Part shown: positions 1-8,358 of the stretch, piece after piece | Position numbering within the stretch: the stretch's first letter is position 1 | Layout of the letters: each line of letters starts with the position of its first letter | NCBI GenBank assembly: GCA_036502165.1 | Contig: DASXZC010000465.1 | Location: 1 to 22,641 of the forward strand | Reading direction: 5' to 3' | DNA from: F-183 sp036502165 | GTDB lineage: Bacteria > Acidobacteriota > Terriglobia > Bryobacterales > Bryobacteraceae | Length of the DNA: 22,641 bases | Translations under genes and position numbers: made by a program | The notes under the pieces: model-generated | What the model saw: the letters and a program-made list of their open reading frames with translations, nothing else | Told to the model about the DNA's origin: nothing | Database searches by the model: none

Positions 1-902
1 CTGTCGATGAGGGTCGTCAGCCGGTTGACCTCCTCGAGCATGCTGCCGATGATGTCGCGGTACTCGGCGGTCGAGATGCTGTCCTTTTGGAGGCCGACTT
101 CGCCTACGCTGCGGATCATCGCGAGCGGAGTTCGCAGTTCATGCGACGCATCGGAAGTAAAGCGGCGGAGTTGTTCGAAGGCCTGCTCGAGCCGGGCGAG
201 AGTGTCGTTGAATACGCGTGCCAGCTGCCCGAGTTCGTCATCGACGTCGTCGTTCGGAAGCCGCGCGTCGAGCCGTTCCGGAGTTATCTTTCGAGCCTGC
301 CGAACCATTTCTTCAGTCGGACTCAGCGCGCGGCGCGCGAGCGCATATCCGGCGAATGCGGCGCCGGCGAGGATGATCGGAAGCACCACCAGCGATGCGA
401 GCAGCAGGTCATCCAAAGTCGCATAGAGAGGATCTTCACTGTGGCCGAGACGGATCAGCAACGGGCGGCCTTCGAGCGTATGCGCGCGGCTCACGAGGCG
501 TACGCGCGTTCCATCACTCAGGCGGATCGAGCGCTCCGAATATCCGCCGATGCCTTCGCCTGCAAACGGCGCGCCGCCGAGTTCGCGGTTGCCGAGCCGA
601 TCGTTGCGAAACAGGACCGCTCCAGTCGCAGGCGAGCGCACTTCGAGATAGCGGTCGATGACGGATTTCGATTGAGGATGATTGTGGTAGTCCTCGTGGA
701 CGTGGAGTTGGCCGTCTGAGGAAAAGTAGAACAGTCCTTCGACGGTTTCGATTTCCTGAACGGCGAAATGATCGAGCTGGTTGCGCGACTCCCAGAACAG
801 GAGTGCGCACGTGCTGAGCCACGCGAGTGCGAGCAGAACAGCGAGGATCGAAACGTACCAAACAGTGAGGCGTGTGCGCAGGTGCCGCGGGCGCAAGCGC
901 AT
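1..902 (-). CDS. Sensor histidine kinase, N-terminal part (cut by window edge)
   Basis: About 300 residues are visible; the ATPase domain lies outside the window. In order: a basic N-terminus, membrane helix 1 (about 13-37), a periplasmic sensor region (about 38-160), membrane helix 2 (about 164-189), a HAMP linker, and the dimerisation/phosphoacceptor helix with the H-box SHELRTPLA, His254. This is the layout of the CusS/BaeS-like kinases that phosphorylate OmpR-type regulators. The ATG overlaps the regulator's stop as ATGA, so the two are translationally coupled. The sensor region carries a His-rich patch, HVHEDYHNH (residues 67-75), which could bind a metal; that is inference. It probably controls the divergent efflux operon. 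The kinase identity is secure but the signal is unknown. Confidence 0.93.
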   Translation of the reverse strand, partial: MRLRPRHLRTRLTVWYVSILAVLLALAWLSTCALLFWESRNQLDHFAVQEIETVEGLFYFSSDGQLHVHEDYHNHPQSKSVIDRYLEVRSPATGAVLFRNDRLGNRELGGAPFAGEGIGGYSERSIRLSDGTRVRLVSRAHTLEGRPLLIRLGHSEDPLYATLDDLLLASLVVLPIILAGAAFAGYALARRALSPTEEMVRQARKITPERLDARLPNDDVDDELGQLARVFNDTLARLEQAFEQLRRFTSDASHELRTPLAMIRSVGEVGLQKDSISTAEYRDIIGSMLEEVNRLTTLID

Positions 903-1597
903 CACGGCTCTTCTTCTTCACGCAGCACGAACCCGACGCCGCGCACCGTGTGCAGCAGCTTGCGATCGAACTGTCCATCGAGCTTGCGGCGCAGTCTGAC
1001 GACTTGCGCGTCGATGACGTTGTCGATGGGCGTTTGCCGCGACGGCTCCTTCCAGATATCGCGAGCCAACATCTCGCGTGAGACGACGCGGCCCTGATTG
1101 CGGACGAGGTATTCGAGCAGATCAAATTCGCGAGCGCTGAGATCGAGGGGCTGCCCTCCACGGCGGACGGCGCGTTTGGCGGAATCGAGTTCGAGATCCG
1201 CGAGTTTGAAACGCGGATCGACATCGGCGGGCGGCCCGCGGCGCAAGAGTAAACGGATACGGGCAAGGAGTTCCGGAAACGCGAACGGCTTCACCAGATA
1301 ATCGTCGGCGCCCGAGTCGAGGCCGCGGACGCGATCTTCGATAGAGTCGCGCGATGTCAAAAGAAGAACGGGCGTGCGGACGCCATGGCGGCGGAGCGTG
1401 CCGAGGATTTCGAATCCATCATGACCGGGCAACATGACATCGAGAACGACGAGATCAAACGGCTGCGCCTGCACGAGAAAGAATCCTTCTTCGCCGGTGT
1501 GAGCGACGCGGACCGAATAGTGGTCGGCTTCGAGCCCTTCCTGCAGGGCCTTCGCCATTTTCAATTCGTCCTCGACGACCAGTATGTCCACGTTCAT
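902..1597 (-). CDS. OmpR/PhoB-family response regulator
   Basis: The 231-residue protein has a receiver domain (about 1-120) with acidic pocket E9/D10, phosphoacceptor D53 in VLDVMLPG, T81 and K103 in LVKPF. A C-terminal winged-helix DNA-binding domain follows (about 130-228, with LSAREFDLLEYL and RRKLD). Length and layout match CusR/CopR-like regulators. It precedes and overlaps the kinase gene. No Shine-Dalgarno is visible before ATG 1597. GTG 1591 (giving MDILVVEDE, closer to typical regulator N-termini) is an alternative start, and would be nearly leaderless because TATAAA lies at 1602-1597. It probably regulates the divergent efflux operon; this is inferred from position. Confidence 0.95.
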   Translation of the reverse strand: MNVDILVVEDELKMAKALQEGLEADHYSVRVAHTGEEGFFLVQAQPFDLVVLDVMLPGHDGFEILGTLRRHGVRTPVLLLTSRDSIEDRVRGLDSGADDYLVKPFAFPELLARIRLLLRRGPPADVDPRFKLADLELDSAKRAVRRGGQPLDLSAREFDLLEYLVRNQGRVVSREMLARDIWKEPSRQTPIDNVIDAQVVRLRRKLDGQFDRKLLHTVRGVGFVLREEEEP

Positions 1598-1626
1598 TTA
1601 TAGGAGCGGTTTCGCGCCGGCTGCAA
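1597..1626 (-). promoter_or_regulatory. Candidate promoter of the two-component operon
   Basis: On the minus strand TTGCAG (1626-1621) is followed after 18 bases by TATAAA (1602-1597). The -10 is a 5/6 match and the -35 is weak. The predicted transcription start falls near 1591, on an in-frame GTG, so the mRNA could be leaderless. This is sequence pattern only. Confidence 0.35.
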
Positions 1627-1647
1627 CTGACCAGATCCTGATTTCTT

Positions 1648-1666
1648 TCTGACGGCGGCCGTCAGA
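1648..1666. promoter_or_regulatory. Palindrome in the divergent regulator/efflux gap (operator candidate)
   Basis: A perfect odd palindrome has arms TCTGACGGC and GCCGTCAGA around a single central G. It lies between the regulator start and the DUF190 start. No T-run follows on either strand, so it is not an intrinsic terminator. It sits upstream of both candidate promoters, which suits a dimeric DNA-binding protein. Confidence 0.45.
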
Positions 1667-1707
1667 GAAGTATCAGCAACTCCTCAGGCGCAAACCGGGC
1701 GGTTCGA

Positions 1708-1716
1708 TGCTAAAAA
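1708..1716 (+). promoter_or_regulatory. Candidate extended -10 of the efflux operon
   Basis: TGC precedes TAAAAA, an extended -10-like element (TGnTAAAAA), about 47 bases upstream of the DUF190 start codon. No convincing -35 is present, which would fit an activator-dependent promoter. Weak evidence. Confidence 0.25.
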
Positions 1717-1762
1717 CGCTGGAGAGGCGCCGTCGACTCAGACGCTTTGCGGAAAGGCTTGC

Positions 1763-2110
1763 ATGCTCGTACCGGGCTTGGCGAAGAGAATCACCATCCA
1801 TCTCAACGAAGATACCACTGCCCGGCGCGATTTTTTGTACAAGGAAATTTTCGCGTTTCTGCATGAACGGCGGGTCGCGGGCGCAACCCTGTTCCATCCT
1901 TCGGCGGGTTTCGGATCGCACCATCGCACGCACACCATTGAGTCCGGCCGTGCCGAACGCGAGCACCTTCCGGTGCGAATCGAATTCATCGAGACGCCGG
2001 AAGCTGCCGCAGTGCTTCTGCCGCAGCTTTGCGAATTGATCACCGATGGATTGATCGAGTCGCAGGACATCACCATCATCAAGGCCGCTGCACGGGAAGA
2101 GCAACTCTAG
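1763..2110 (+). CDS. DUF190 (PII-like fold) protein, first gene of the efflux operon
   Basis: The 115-residue protein matches the DUF190 family by its pattern: an N-terminal strand KRITIHLNED, an LYKEIFAFLHERRVAGATLF helix/strand, the GFGSHHRTHT block (about 49-58), and a late LPVRIEFIETPE strand followed by a short helix and a valine/isoleucine-rich last strand. Members have a ferredoxin-like fold related to PII and CutA1 proteins, and some sit beside fluoride channel genes; their function is not settled. ATG 1763 is preceded by GGAAAGG (1751-1757) at good spacing. The stop is one base before the next gene, so it is clearly in the operon. A role as a small regulatory or metabolite-sensing subunit of the pump is inference. 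Confidence 0.82.
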   Translation: MLVPGLAKRITIHLNEDTTARRDFLYKEIFAFLHERRVAGATLFHPSAGFGSHHRTHTIESGRAEREHLPVRIEFIETPEAAAVLLPQLCELITDGLIESQDITIIKAAAREEQL

Positions 2111-2111
2111 G

Positions 2112-3392
2112 ATGCGGCTGACGGTTTTCGCGATGGGGTTGGGGACGTCGATCCTCTGCGCGCAAGCACAGGCGCCCCGGAAGTTAACACTCGCCGAGGC
2201 GGAGCAGACAGCGGTGCGGAATCATCCGCGATTGCTGTCGGCGAACCTGACGGCGGAGGCGGCGAAGGCGGTCGTTACGGAAGCGCGATCGGCCTATTTT
2301 CCGACGATTTCCGGCGCCTTCACAAGTGTCGCCGCGGAGCATAGCTCGACGCTCGCGGCGGGCGCGATTCAAACATCCAGCCTCTACAGCCGCGTCGCCG
2401 CGGGCATCACGGTCAGTCAACTGGTCACCGACTTCGGACGAACGTCGAACCTCGCACAGTCCGCGAAGTTGCGAGCGTCCGCACAGGAACAGTGGGCGGG
2501 CAATGCGCGTGCGGCGGTCCTGATTGAGGTCGATCAAGCGTATTATCAGGCGCTCGGCGCGGACAGCGTGCTGCGTGTCGCGCAAGCTGTGGTCGAGAAT
2601 CGGCGCCTGACGCTGCGGCAGGTGCAGGCGCTAGCGCAGAGTTCATTGAAGTCGACGCTCGATGTGAGTTTTGCGGAAGTGGCGTCATCGGAAGCCGAGT
2701 TGTCGCTGGTACACGCCGAGAACAACGTCGCGGCCAGCCGCGCGCGTTTGAATGCGGCGCTTGGTGCTTCGCGGACAGAACAGTTCGAGTTGGCGGATGA
2801 ACCGATGCCGCCGGCGCTCGACAACAACCAGGAAGCTGTCGTCGCGGAGGCGTTGGGCAAGCGTCCCGATCTGGCGGCGCTGCGGTTGAACCGCGACTCG
2901 ACGCATCGCTTTGCGCAGGCTGAGAAATCGCTGAGCCATCCGACTGTCAGCCTGATGGGTGTGGCCGGCGGACTTCCCGCCACCGATCCGCGCTTGCACG
3001 GCGTTTACAGTGCGGCGGGCGTGAACGTCAACGTGCCGGTGTTGAACGGCAAGTTGTACGCGGCGCGGTATACGGAAGCCGAGTTGCGAGCGAGGGCCGC
3101 GGATCGGGACGTTGAGGATCTCGAGGTGCAGGTCTCCGAGCAAGTCCGATTGGCGTGGCTCGAAGCGAACACCGCGTTCCGGCGTTTGGAGGTGACCGCG
3201 CGAATCGTCGGGCAGGCTCAGAAGAGTTTGCGGCTCGCGCAGAAGCTCTACGAGAACGGCCTCGGAGGCATCGTCGAGCTCAATCAGGCGCAATTGAGCC
3301 AAGTCACCGCGGAGATCGACGCCGCCAATGCGAAATACGAATACCTCAGCCGGCGAGCGGCGCTGGCGTTCGTCTCGGGAGCTCTGCGATGA
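2112..3392 (+). CDS. TolC-type outer-membrane efflux protein
   Basis: The 426-residue protein has a signal peptide ending near AQAQA (about residue 21). Two repeated outer-membrane efflux (OEP) domains of long amphipathic helices follow: the first opens with LTLAEAEQTAVRNHPRLLSA, and the second holds NVNVPVLNGKLYAARYTEAE and ends with the ELNQAQLSQV helix. Length is normal for the family. It forms the outer-membrane exit duct of the tripartite pump. It begins one base after DUF190 and its stop overlaps the next start as ATGA. The substrate cannot be read from the sequence. Confidence 0.93.
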   Translation: MRLTVFAMGLGTSILCAQAQAPRKLTLAEAEQTAVRNHPRLLSANLTAEAAKAVVTEARSAYFPTISGAFTSVAAEHSSTLAAGAIQTSSLYSRVAAGITVSQLVTDFGRTSNLAQSAKLRASAQEQWAGNARAAVLIEVDQAYYQALGADSVLRVAQAVVENRRLTLRQVQALAQSSLKSTLDVSFAEVASSEAELSLVHAENNVAASRARLNAALGASRTEQFELADEPMPPALDNNQEAVVAEALGKRPDLAALRLNRDSTHRFAQAEKSLSHPTVSLMGVAGGLPATDPRLHGVYSAAGVNVNVPVLNGKLYAARYTEAELRARAADRDVEDLEVQVSEQVRLAWLEANTAFRRLEVTARIVGQAQKSLRLAQKLYENGLGGIVELNQAQLSQVTAEIDAANAKYEYLSRRAALAFVSGALR

Positions 3393-4573
3393 AGACATTT
3401 GTACTGGCCGTTCCGTTGATCTTGAGCTTGTGTTCCTGCACGTCCAGCAGCGGCGGCGGCAGTCTCAAAGCCGCGGCACCGGTGGCCGAGACGGCTCCGC
3501 TTGCGCCGGTTGTCAAGGCCTCGCGCGCAGATTTCAAGAACGACCTTACGCTGACTGCGGAGTTCGAGCCGTTCCAACAAGTGGACGTGATCGCGAAGGT
3601 CACTGGCTTCGTCCGCACGATCAAGATCGACATCGGGGATCGCGTGCGGCAGGGGCAGGTGCTGACCGTCCTCGAGATTCCAGAGATGGCGGATGACCTG
3701 GCGAGGGCGGCCGCGGCGATCGATCAGGCGGATGCCGAGATCGCGACCGCATCCGATGAATTGCATCGCGCCGAGGTGTCGCATGAGCTGTCGCACCTTT
3801 CCTATACGCGCATCGCGGACGTAGTGAAGACGGATCCAGGCTTGGTTCCGCAGCAGCAGGTGGATGAGGCGCACTCCCGCGACCTTGTTTCCGAGGCGCA
3901 GATTACGACAGCGAAGTCCGCACTGCACACCGCGCAGCAAAGGGCGCGGGTTGCGCGCGCTGAACGGGCGCGCATCGAAACGATGAACAAGTACATGACG
4001 GTCGCAGCTCCATTCGATGGCGTGGTGACGAAGCGCTACGCGAACGAAGGATCGATGGTGCAATCGACGCCGGTGGTGCAACTTTCGCAGAACAACCGGC
4101 TGCGGTTGAGCCTGCCTGTACCGGAGTCCGCTGTGTCGCGCGTGCATGTGGGCGAAGCGGTGGACGTTCAAGTGTCCACGCTGAATAGAACATTCCCAGG
4201 CCGGGTGGCGCGATTCGCCGACAAGATTCAGGAGGCGACGCGCACGATGGACACCGAAGTCGATGTTCCCAATCCGAACCTCGACCTCATTCCCGGCATG
4301 TACGCGGAGGTCAAACTCCGCGTCGATGAGCGTCACGGTGTGGTGTCGGTGCCGCTCGACGCCGTCGATCGCGGGGGCGCGGGAACGCGCGTCTACAAGG
4401 TGGCGAACGACGGAACGATCCACGTGACGCCTGTGACGTTGGGGCTCGAAAACGAGCAGCGTGTGGAAGTTGTTTCGGGCGTGCAGGAAGGCGACACGGT
4501 GATCGTCGGACGGCTGGCGGGATTCCGCGACGGGCAGAAAATCCGCGTGGCGGAACGGACGGAGGAGCACTAA
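3389..4573 (+). CDS. RND membrane-fusion (periplasmic adaptor) lipoprotein
   Basis: The 394-residue adaptor links permease and outer-membrane duct. The start is ATG 3389, overlapping the previous stop; the upstream in-frame ATG at 3155 lies deep inside the previous gene and is rejected. The N-terminus has a lipobox-like LCSC, so Cys17 is probably lipidated. The lipoyl/barrel-sandwich halves are seen as DVIAKVTGFVRTIKIDIGDRV (about 67-87) and TVAAPFDGVVTKRYANEGSMV (about 207-227), separated by a helical hairpin. The beta-barrel holds LIPGMYAEVKLRVD, and the membrane-proximal domain ends with VQEGDTVIVG. All are HlyD/AcrA family features. Confidence 0.94.
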   Translation: MKTFVLAVPLILSLCSCTSSSGGGSLKAAAPVAETAPLAPVVKASRADFKNDLTLTAEFEPFQQVDVIAKVTGFVRTIKIDIGDRVRQGQVLTVLEIPEMADDLARAAAAIDQADAEIATASDELHRAEVSHELSHLSYTRIADVVKTDPGLVPQQQVDEAHSRDLVSEAQITTAKSALHTAQQRARVARAERARIETMNKYMTVAAPFDGVVTKRYANEGSMVQSTPVVQLSQNNRLRLSLPVPESAVSRVHVGEAVDVQVSTLNRTFPGRVARFADKIQEATRTMDTEVDVPNPNLDLIPGMYAEVKLRVDERHGVVSVPLDAVDRGGAGTRVYKVANDGTIHVTPVTLGLENEQRVEVVSGVQEGDTVIVGRLAGFRDGQKIRVAERTEEH

Positions 4574-4575
4574 CA

Positions 4576-7500
4576 ATGTCCCGCTTCGCCATTCGAACGC
4601 CTTACCTGATTGTGGTCGCCTGCCTGGTTATCATCCTCGTCGGCATCGTGAGCGTCGTGCGAATGCCGGTCGATTTGTTTCCAGGAATGAACATTCCGGT
4701 GGTGGCCGTCGCGACGTTTTATTCCGGCATGCCGCCCGAGCAGATCGAAGGCAACATCACGTATCACCTCGAGCGATTCTTCACGCTTGCGAGCGGGATC
4801 GATCACATGGAATCGCGATCGCTGGCCGGGGTGAGCCTGATCAAGGTGTTCTTCCAGCCCGGCACCAATCCGGATTCCGCGGTCACAACGATCGCCAGTC
4901 TTGCGATGGCGGAGATCAGCCATCTGCCTCCGGGGACGCTGCCGCCGTTCGTGTTGAAGATGGATGCTTCGAGCCTGCCTGTGTGCTTGGTAACGCTACG
5001 CGGCGAGGATCTCAGCGAGACGCAGTTGAAGGATCTGGCGCAGAACGTATTGCGCAATCAGTTGGCGAGCGTCGCCGGAGCGGCCGTGCCGCAGCCGTTC
5101 GGCGGGCGTTGGCGCGAAATCATGCTGTACGCCGATCCTTTCAAATTGGAGGCCCGCCAGTTGAGCCTCATGGATGTCGTGCGTGCCATGAACGATTCCA
5201 ATCTCGTTCTGCCGGCGGGTGACGTGCGCATTGGGAAGTTCGACTACAACATCTACGCGAACAGCCAAATCAGCAAGGTCGGGGACATCAACCACGTTCC
5301 GATCAAGGTCACTGGAGACCGGCCTGTGCGCGTGTCGGATATCGGGATCACGAAGGACGCGTACGCGCTGCAATACAATGCCGTGCGCGTCGATGGGCAG
5401 CGATCCGTTTACTTGCCGGTGCTGAAGCAGGGCGGCGATTCGAATACGATTGCCGTCGTTGATGGAGTCCGCGACAAGCTGGCTCACTTGTTTGATGTGC
5501 CGGCGACTCTCGAGAAGAACGTGGTGTTCGATCAATCGAGATTCGTGAGGACGGCGATCCGCACACTGCTCGATGAAGGGGGAATGGGGCTGTTCCTCAC
5601 TTCGCTCATGATTCTGCTGTTTCTCGGCAGCATGCGGGCGACGGTGGCGGTGTTCTTCTCGATTCCTCTTTCGGCTCTCGCGACGTTCATCATTCTGCAG
5701 ATCGGCGGTAGTTCCGTCAACACGATGGTGCTGGGTGGTTTGGCGCTCGCGTTGTCGCGTTTGATCGACAACTCGGTCGTCGTGCTCGAAAACATCTACC
5801 GGCATTTGGAGCTTGGAGATCCGCCGGCGGTTGCTGCTGAGAAGGGCGGCCGAGAAGTCGCGCTTCCTGTGCTCGCTGCGACGCTGACGACGGTGGTCGT
5901 CTTCTTCCCTGTGACGCTGCTCTATGGCGTCAGCAAGTTCCTCTTTTCGGCGTTGGCTTTGGCGGTTGTGATTTCGCTGTTCGCGTCGTACGTGGTGGCG
6001 TTGACGGTCGTGCCGTTGTTCTGTGCGCGATTCATGAAAGCCCACGCGCATGCGTCCGTGCATGCAAAACAGAGCGCGGGGCAGCGATTCAATGCCGCAT
6101 TCAACCGTGGATTCGAAGGCGTGCTGAGTTCTTATGACCGGCTCGTCGCGCGCGTCTTGCGCCGGCCCGCTGTGTACCTCGTCGCGTTCGGAGTGGCATT
6201 CGCCGCGAGCCTGTTGTTGTTTCCGTTGGTGGAACTCGCGTTCTTTCCGCGCACGGATGCGGGGCAGTTCGTGATCAACGTCAAGGCGGCATCCGGCACA
6301 CGCATCGATGAGACCGAGAAGGAGGTCGCGCGGCTCGAACAATTGATTCGGCGTGTCGTTCCTGAAGAAGACCTGGCGATGATCGTGTCGAACATCGGTG
6401 TCGATCCGGGATTCTCGGCGATCTACACGTCGAACGCGGCCATGCACACGGCGTTTGTACAGGTCGGGCTGAAGCCTGGTCACCATGTTGACAGCTTCGA
6501 ATACATGGCGCGAATGAAGGCGCGGATGCAGCGGGAGATGCCGGAGCTTGCGGCGTACTTCTCATCCGGAAGCATGGTCGATGCGGTGCTGAACCTCGGA
6601 TTGGCGGCTCCGATCGATGTGCAGGTGGGCGGCACGAATCAGAAGTTGGCTTACCAGACGGCGCTCAATTTCGCGGGGCAGATCCGGCAGATGAACGGAG
6701 TTGCGGATGCTTACATTCCGCAGGATCTCGACTATCCGGCACTTCGGCTCGACATCGACCGCACGCGAGCGGGCGAACTCGGCTTGAGTGAGAAGGAAGT
6801 CGTGCAGAACGTCATCACGGCGCTGACTTCGAACCAGATGGTGGCGCCGAATGTGTGGATCGATCCGAAGAATAACAACAACTATTTCCTGAATGTCCAG
6901 TATCCGGAGCAGCAGATCAACGGGCTGCTCGATTTGAAGTCGATTCCGCTGCACGGAGTCGGATTGAAGCAGCCGACGCGGCTCGACATGGTCAGCACGA
7001 TCAGCCGTTTTGAAGCGCCGACTGAGGTCGACCACTATCAGATCCGGCGCGTGCTCGACATTTATGTGCGTCCTCTGGAAGAAGGACTCGGGTCGGTCGC
7101 CGATCGGATCGATGCGCTGTTGAAGCGGACTCCGCTGCCGGCTGGGGTGGATGTCACGGTGCGGGGCATGGTCGAAGGAATGCGCGCGTCGTTCAAGAGC
7201 TTCGCGCTGGGCCTCGGCCTTTCCGTTCTGCTGCTGTATCTCATTCTGGTCGCGCAATTCCGGTCTTTCATGGATCCGTTCATCATCCTTCTGGCACTGC
7301 CGCCGGGGCTGACGGGCGTGCTACTGACGTTGTGGGCGACGGACACGACGCTCAATGTCATGTCGCTGATGGGCGTCGTGATGCTTGCAGGCGTCGCGTT
7401 GTCGAACAGCATCCTCATTGTCGAATTCGCACATCATCTGCGCAGTGAGGGATTGGCGACGCGCGAAGCCGTGGCCACAGCGTGCCGCGTGAGGCTGCGG

Positions 7501-7713
7501 CCGGTGTTGATGACTTCGCTCGCGACAGTGATTGGGCTGTTGCCGATGGCGCTGAAGCTCGGCGAGGGTAGCGAGTCGTACGCTCCGCTGGCTCGCGCGC
7601 TGATCGGCGGCTTGAGCGTATCGGTGGTGTTTACCGTGTTTCTCGTGCCCGCGGGATTCTGCCTGGCATATGCAAGGCGTCCGGATCCGGCGGGACAGCC
7701 AGTCAGCGAATGA
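4576..7713 (+). CDS. RND efflux permease, HAE-1/MdtB-C-like
   Basis: The 1045-residue inner-membrane pump subunit has the full RND layout: a first membrane helix near residue 10, a large porter loop, five helices in mid-protein (about 320-500), a second porter loop, and the C-terminal helix block (about 860-1030). It starts two bases after the adaptor stop. The TM4 motif is LIDNSVVVLEN with D398 and N399, where AcrB has two Asp (407/408). The TM10 segment GVALSNSILIVEF has S943 where AcrB has Lys940. So only one of these classical proton-relay residues is kept. The TM4 pattern differs from the VDGAV form of heavy-metal HME pumps. The substrate is unknown. Confidence 0.95.
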   Translation: MSRFAIRTPYLIVVACLVIILVGIVSVVRMPVDLFPGMNIPVVAVATFYSGMPPEQIEGNITYHLERFFTLASGIDHMESRSLAGVSLIKVFFQPGTNPDSAVTTIASLAMAEISHLPPGTLPPFVLKMDASSLPVCLVTLRGEDLSETQLKDLAQNVLRNQLASVAGAAVPQPFGGRWREIMLYADPFKLEARQLSLMDVVRAMNDSNLVLPAGDVRIGKFDYNIYANSQISKVGDINHVPIKVTGDRPVRVSDIGITKDAYALQYNAVRVDGQRSVYLPVLKQGGDSNTIAVVDGVRDKLAHLFDVPATLEKNVVFDQSRFVRTAIRTLLDEGGMGLFLTSLMILLFLGSMRATVAVFFSIPLSALATFIILQIGGSSVNTMVLGGLALALSRLIDNSVVVLENIYRHLELGDPPAVAAEKGGREVALPVLAATLTTVVVFFPVTLLYGVSKFLFSALALAVVISLFASYVVALTVVPLFCARFMKAHAHASVHAKQSAGQRFNAAFNRGFEGVLSSYDRLVARVLRRPAVYLVAFGVAFAASLLLFPLVELAFFPRTDAGQFVINVKAASGTRIDETEKEVARLEQLIRRVVPEEDLAMIVSNIGVDPGFSAIYTSNAAMHTAFVQVGLKPGHHVDSFEYMARMKARMQREMPELAAYFSSGSMVDAVLNLGLAAPIDVQVGGTNQKLAYQTALNFAGQIRQMNGVADAYIPQDLDYPALRLDIDRTRAGELGLSEKEVVQNVITALTSNQMVAPNVWIDPKNNNNYFLNVQYPEQQINGLLDLKSIPLHGVGLKQPTRLDMVSTISRFEAPTEVDHYQIRRVLDIYVRPLEEGLGSVADRIDALLKRTPLPAGVDVTVRGMVEGMRASFKSFALGLGLSVLLLYLILVAQFRSFMDPFIILLALPPGLTGVLLTLWATDTTLNVMSLMGVVMLAGVALSNSILIVEFAHHLRSEGLATREAVATACRVRLRPVLMTSLATVIGLLPMALKLGEGSESYAPLARALIGGLSVSVVFTVFLVPAGFCLAYARRPDPAGQPVSE

Positions 7714-7733
7714 GTCGTGGAGGGCTCTATTTC

Positions 7734-8333
7734 ATGCATTTCTCATCCACTCACAAACGCATTTTGGTGTCGACCTGTGCGTTACTGCTCGCTTCAGCGG
7801 TGGCTGACGCGAGAGATAAAAAGGTCAAAGATCAGCCGAAGGATCCGCAAGACCAGATCGAAGTCGTCGGACACATCGCGTTGACCAATGGACCGGTCAA
7901 GCGATTTGTGACTACGCAGCATTACAGCAGCTACTATCTCTATGCGGAAAACGAGACGGGAAAGAACGTGACTCTCATTGATGTCACCAGGGTCACCCGG
8001 CCCGCCGTGTTGGGCGATGTCGCACTTCCTGCAACCGGCGGCGCTGAGAGTCTTTATGCGGTGACCGGAACGGCCGCGCTGGTGACCGAAGGAGAGAATG
8101 GCGCGGCGCTGAACGCGCAGCGCCCGCGAACTATCCGCATTCTCAATTTCGCTGATCCATTACATCCGCAGGTCACTCGCGAATTCACGGGCGTGACGGC
8201 GACCAGCCGGGACGAGCGACGCGGGTTAATTTTCGTGGCGAACGGCGAAGGGATTTGGATCTTGCATCAGGCGTTCGCGGAGGATCCGGAAGTGGAAAAG
8301 GCCTACGCGCATCACGTGGTCTACGATCACTAA
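7734..8333 (+). CDS. Small secreted LVIVD-like propeller-fragment protein, last gene of the efflux operon
   Basis: An in-frame ATG at 7710 overlaps the permease stop, but ATG 7734 gives a clean signal peptide (HKRILVSTCALLLASAVADA) and has GTGGAGGG at 7717-7724, so it is chosen (199 residues). After a Lys/Asp-rich linker, repeats such as VTLIDVTRVTRPAVLGDVAL and IRILNFADPLHPQV resemble LVIVD beta-propeller blades, but only about three are present, too few for a closed propeller. The C-terminus is His-rich (AHHVVYDH). It is periplasmic by prediction and may be an accessory of the pump; no known function is recognised. Confidence 0.75.
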   Translation: MHFSSTHKRILVSTCALLLASAVADARDKKVKDQPKDPQDQIEVVGHIALTNGPVKRFVTTQHYSSYYLYAENETGKNVTLIDVTRVTRPAVLGDVALPATGGAESLYAVTGTAALVTEGENGAALNAQRPRTIRILNFADPLHPQVTREFTGVTATSRDERRGLIFVANGEGIWILHQAFAEDPEVEKAYAHHVVYDH

Positions 8334-8358
8334 TCGCTAGCTCGGTTGGGAAATACAA

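Noticed and set aside
3284..4576. Long minus-strand open frame over the adaptor gene
   Set aside because: Arg/His-rich shadow of the membrane-fusion gene without recognisable domains.
4996..6486. Long minus-strand open frame (496 codons) inside the RND permease
   Set aside because: Translation is Arg/His/Gln-rich with no domain pattern, and it is antisense to a clearly real permease; a high-GC shadow.
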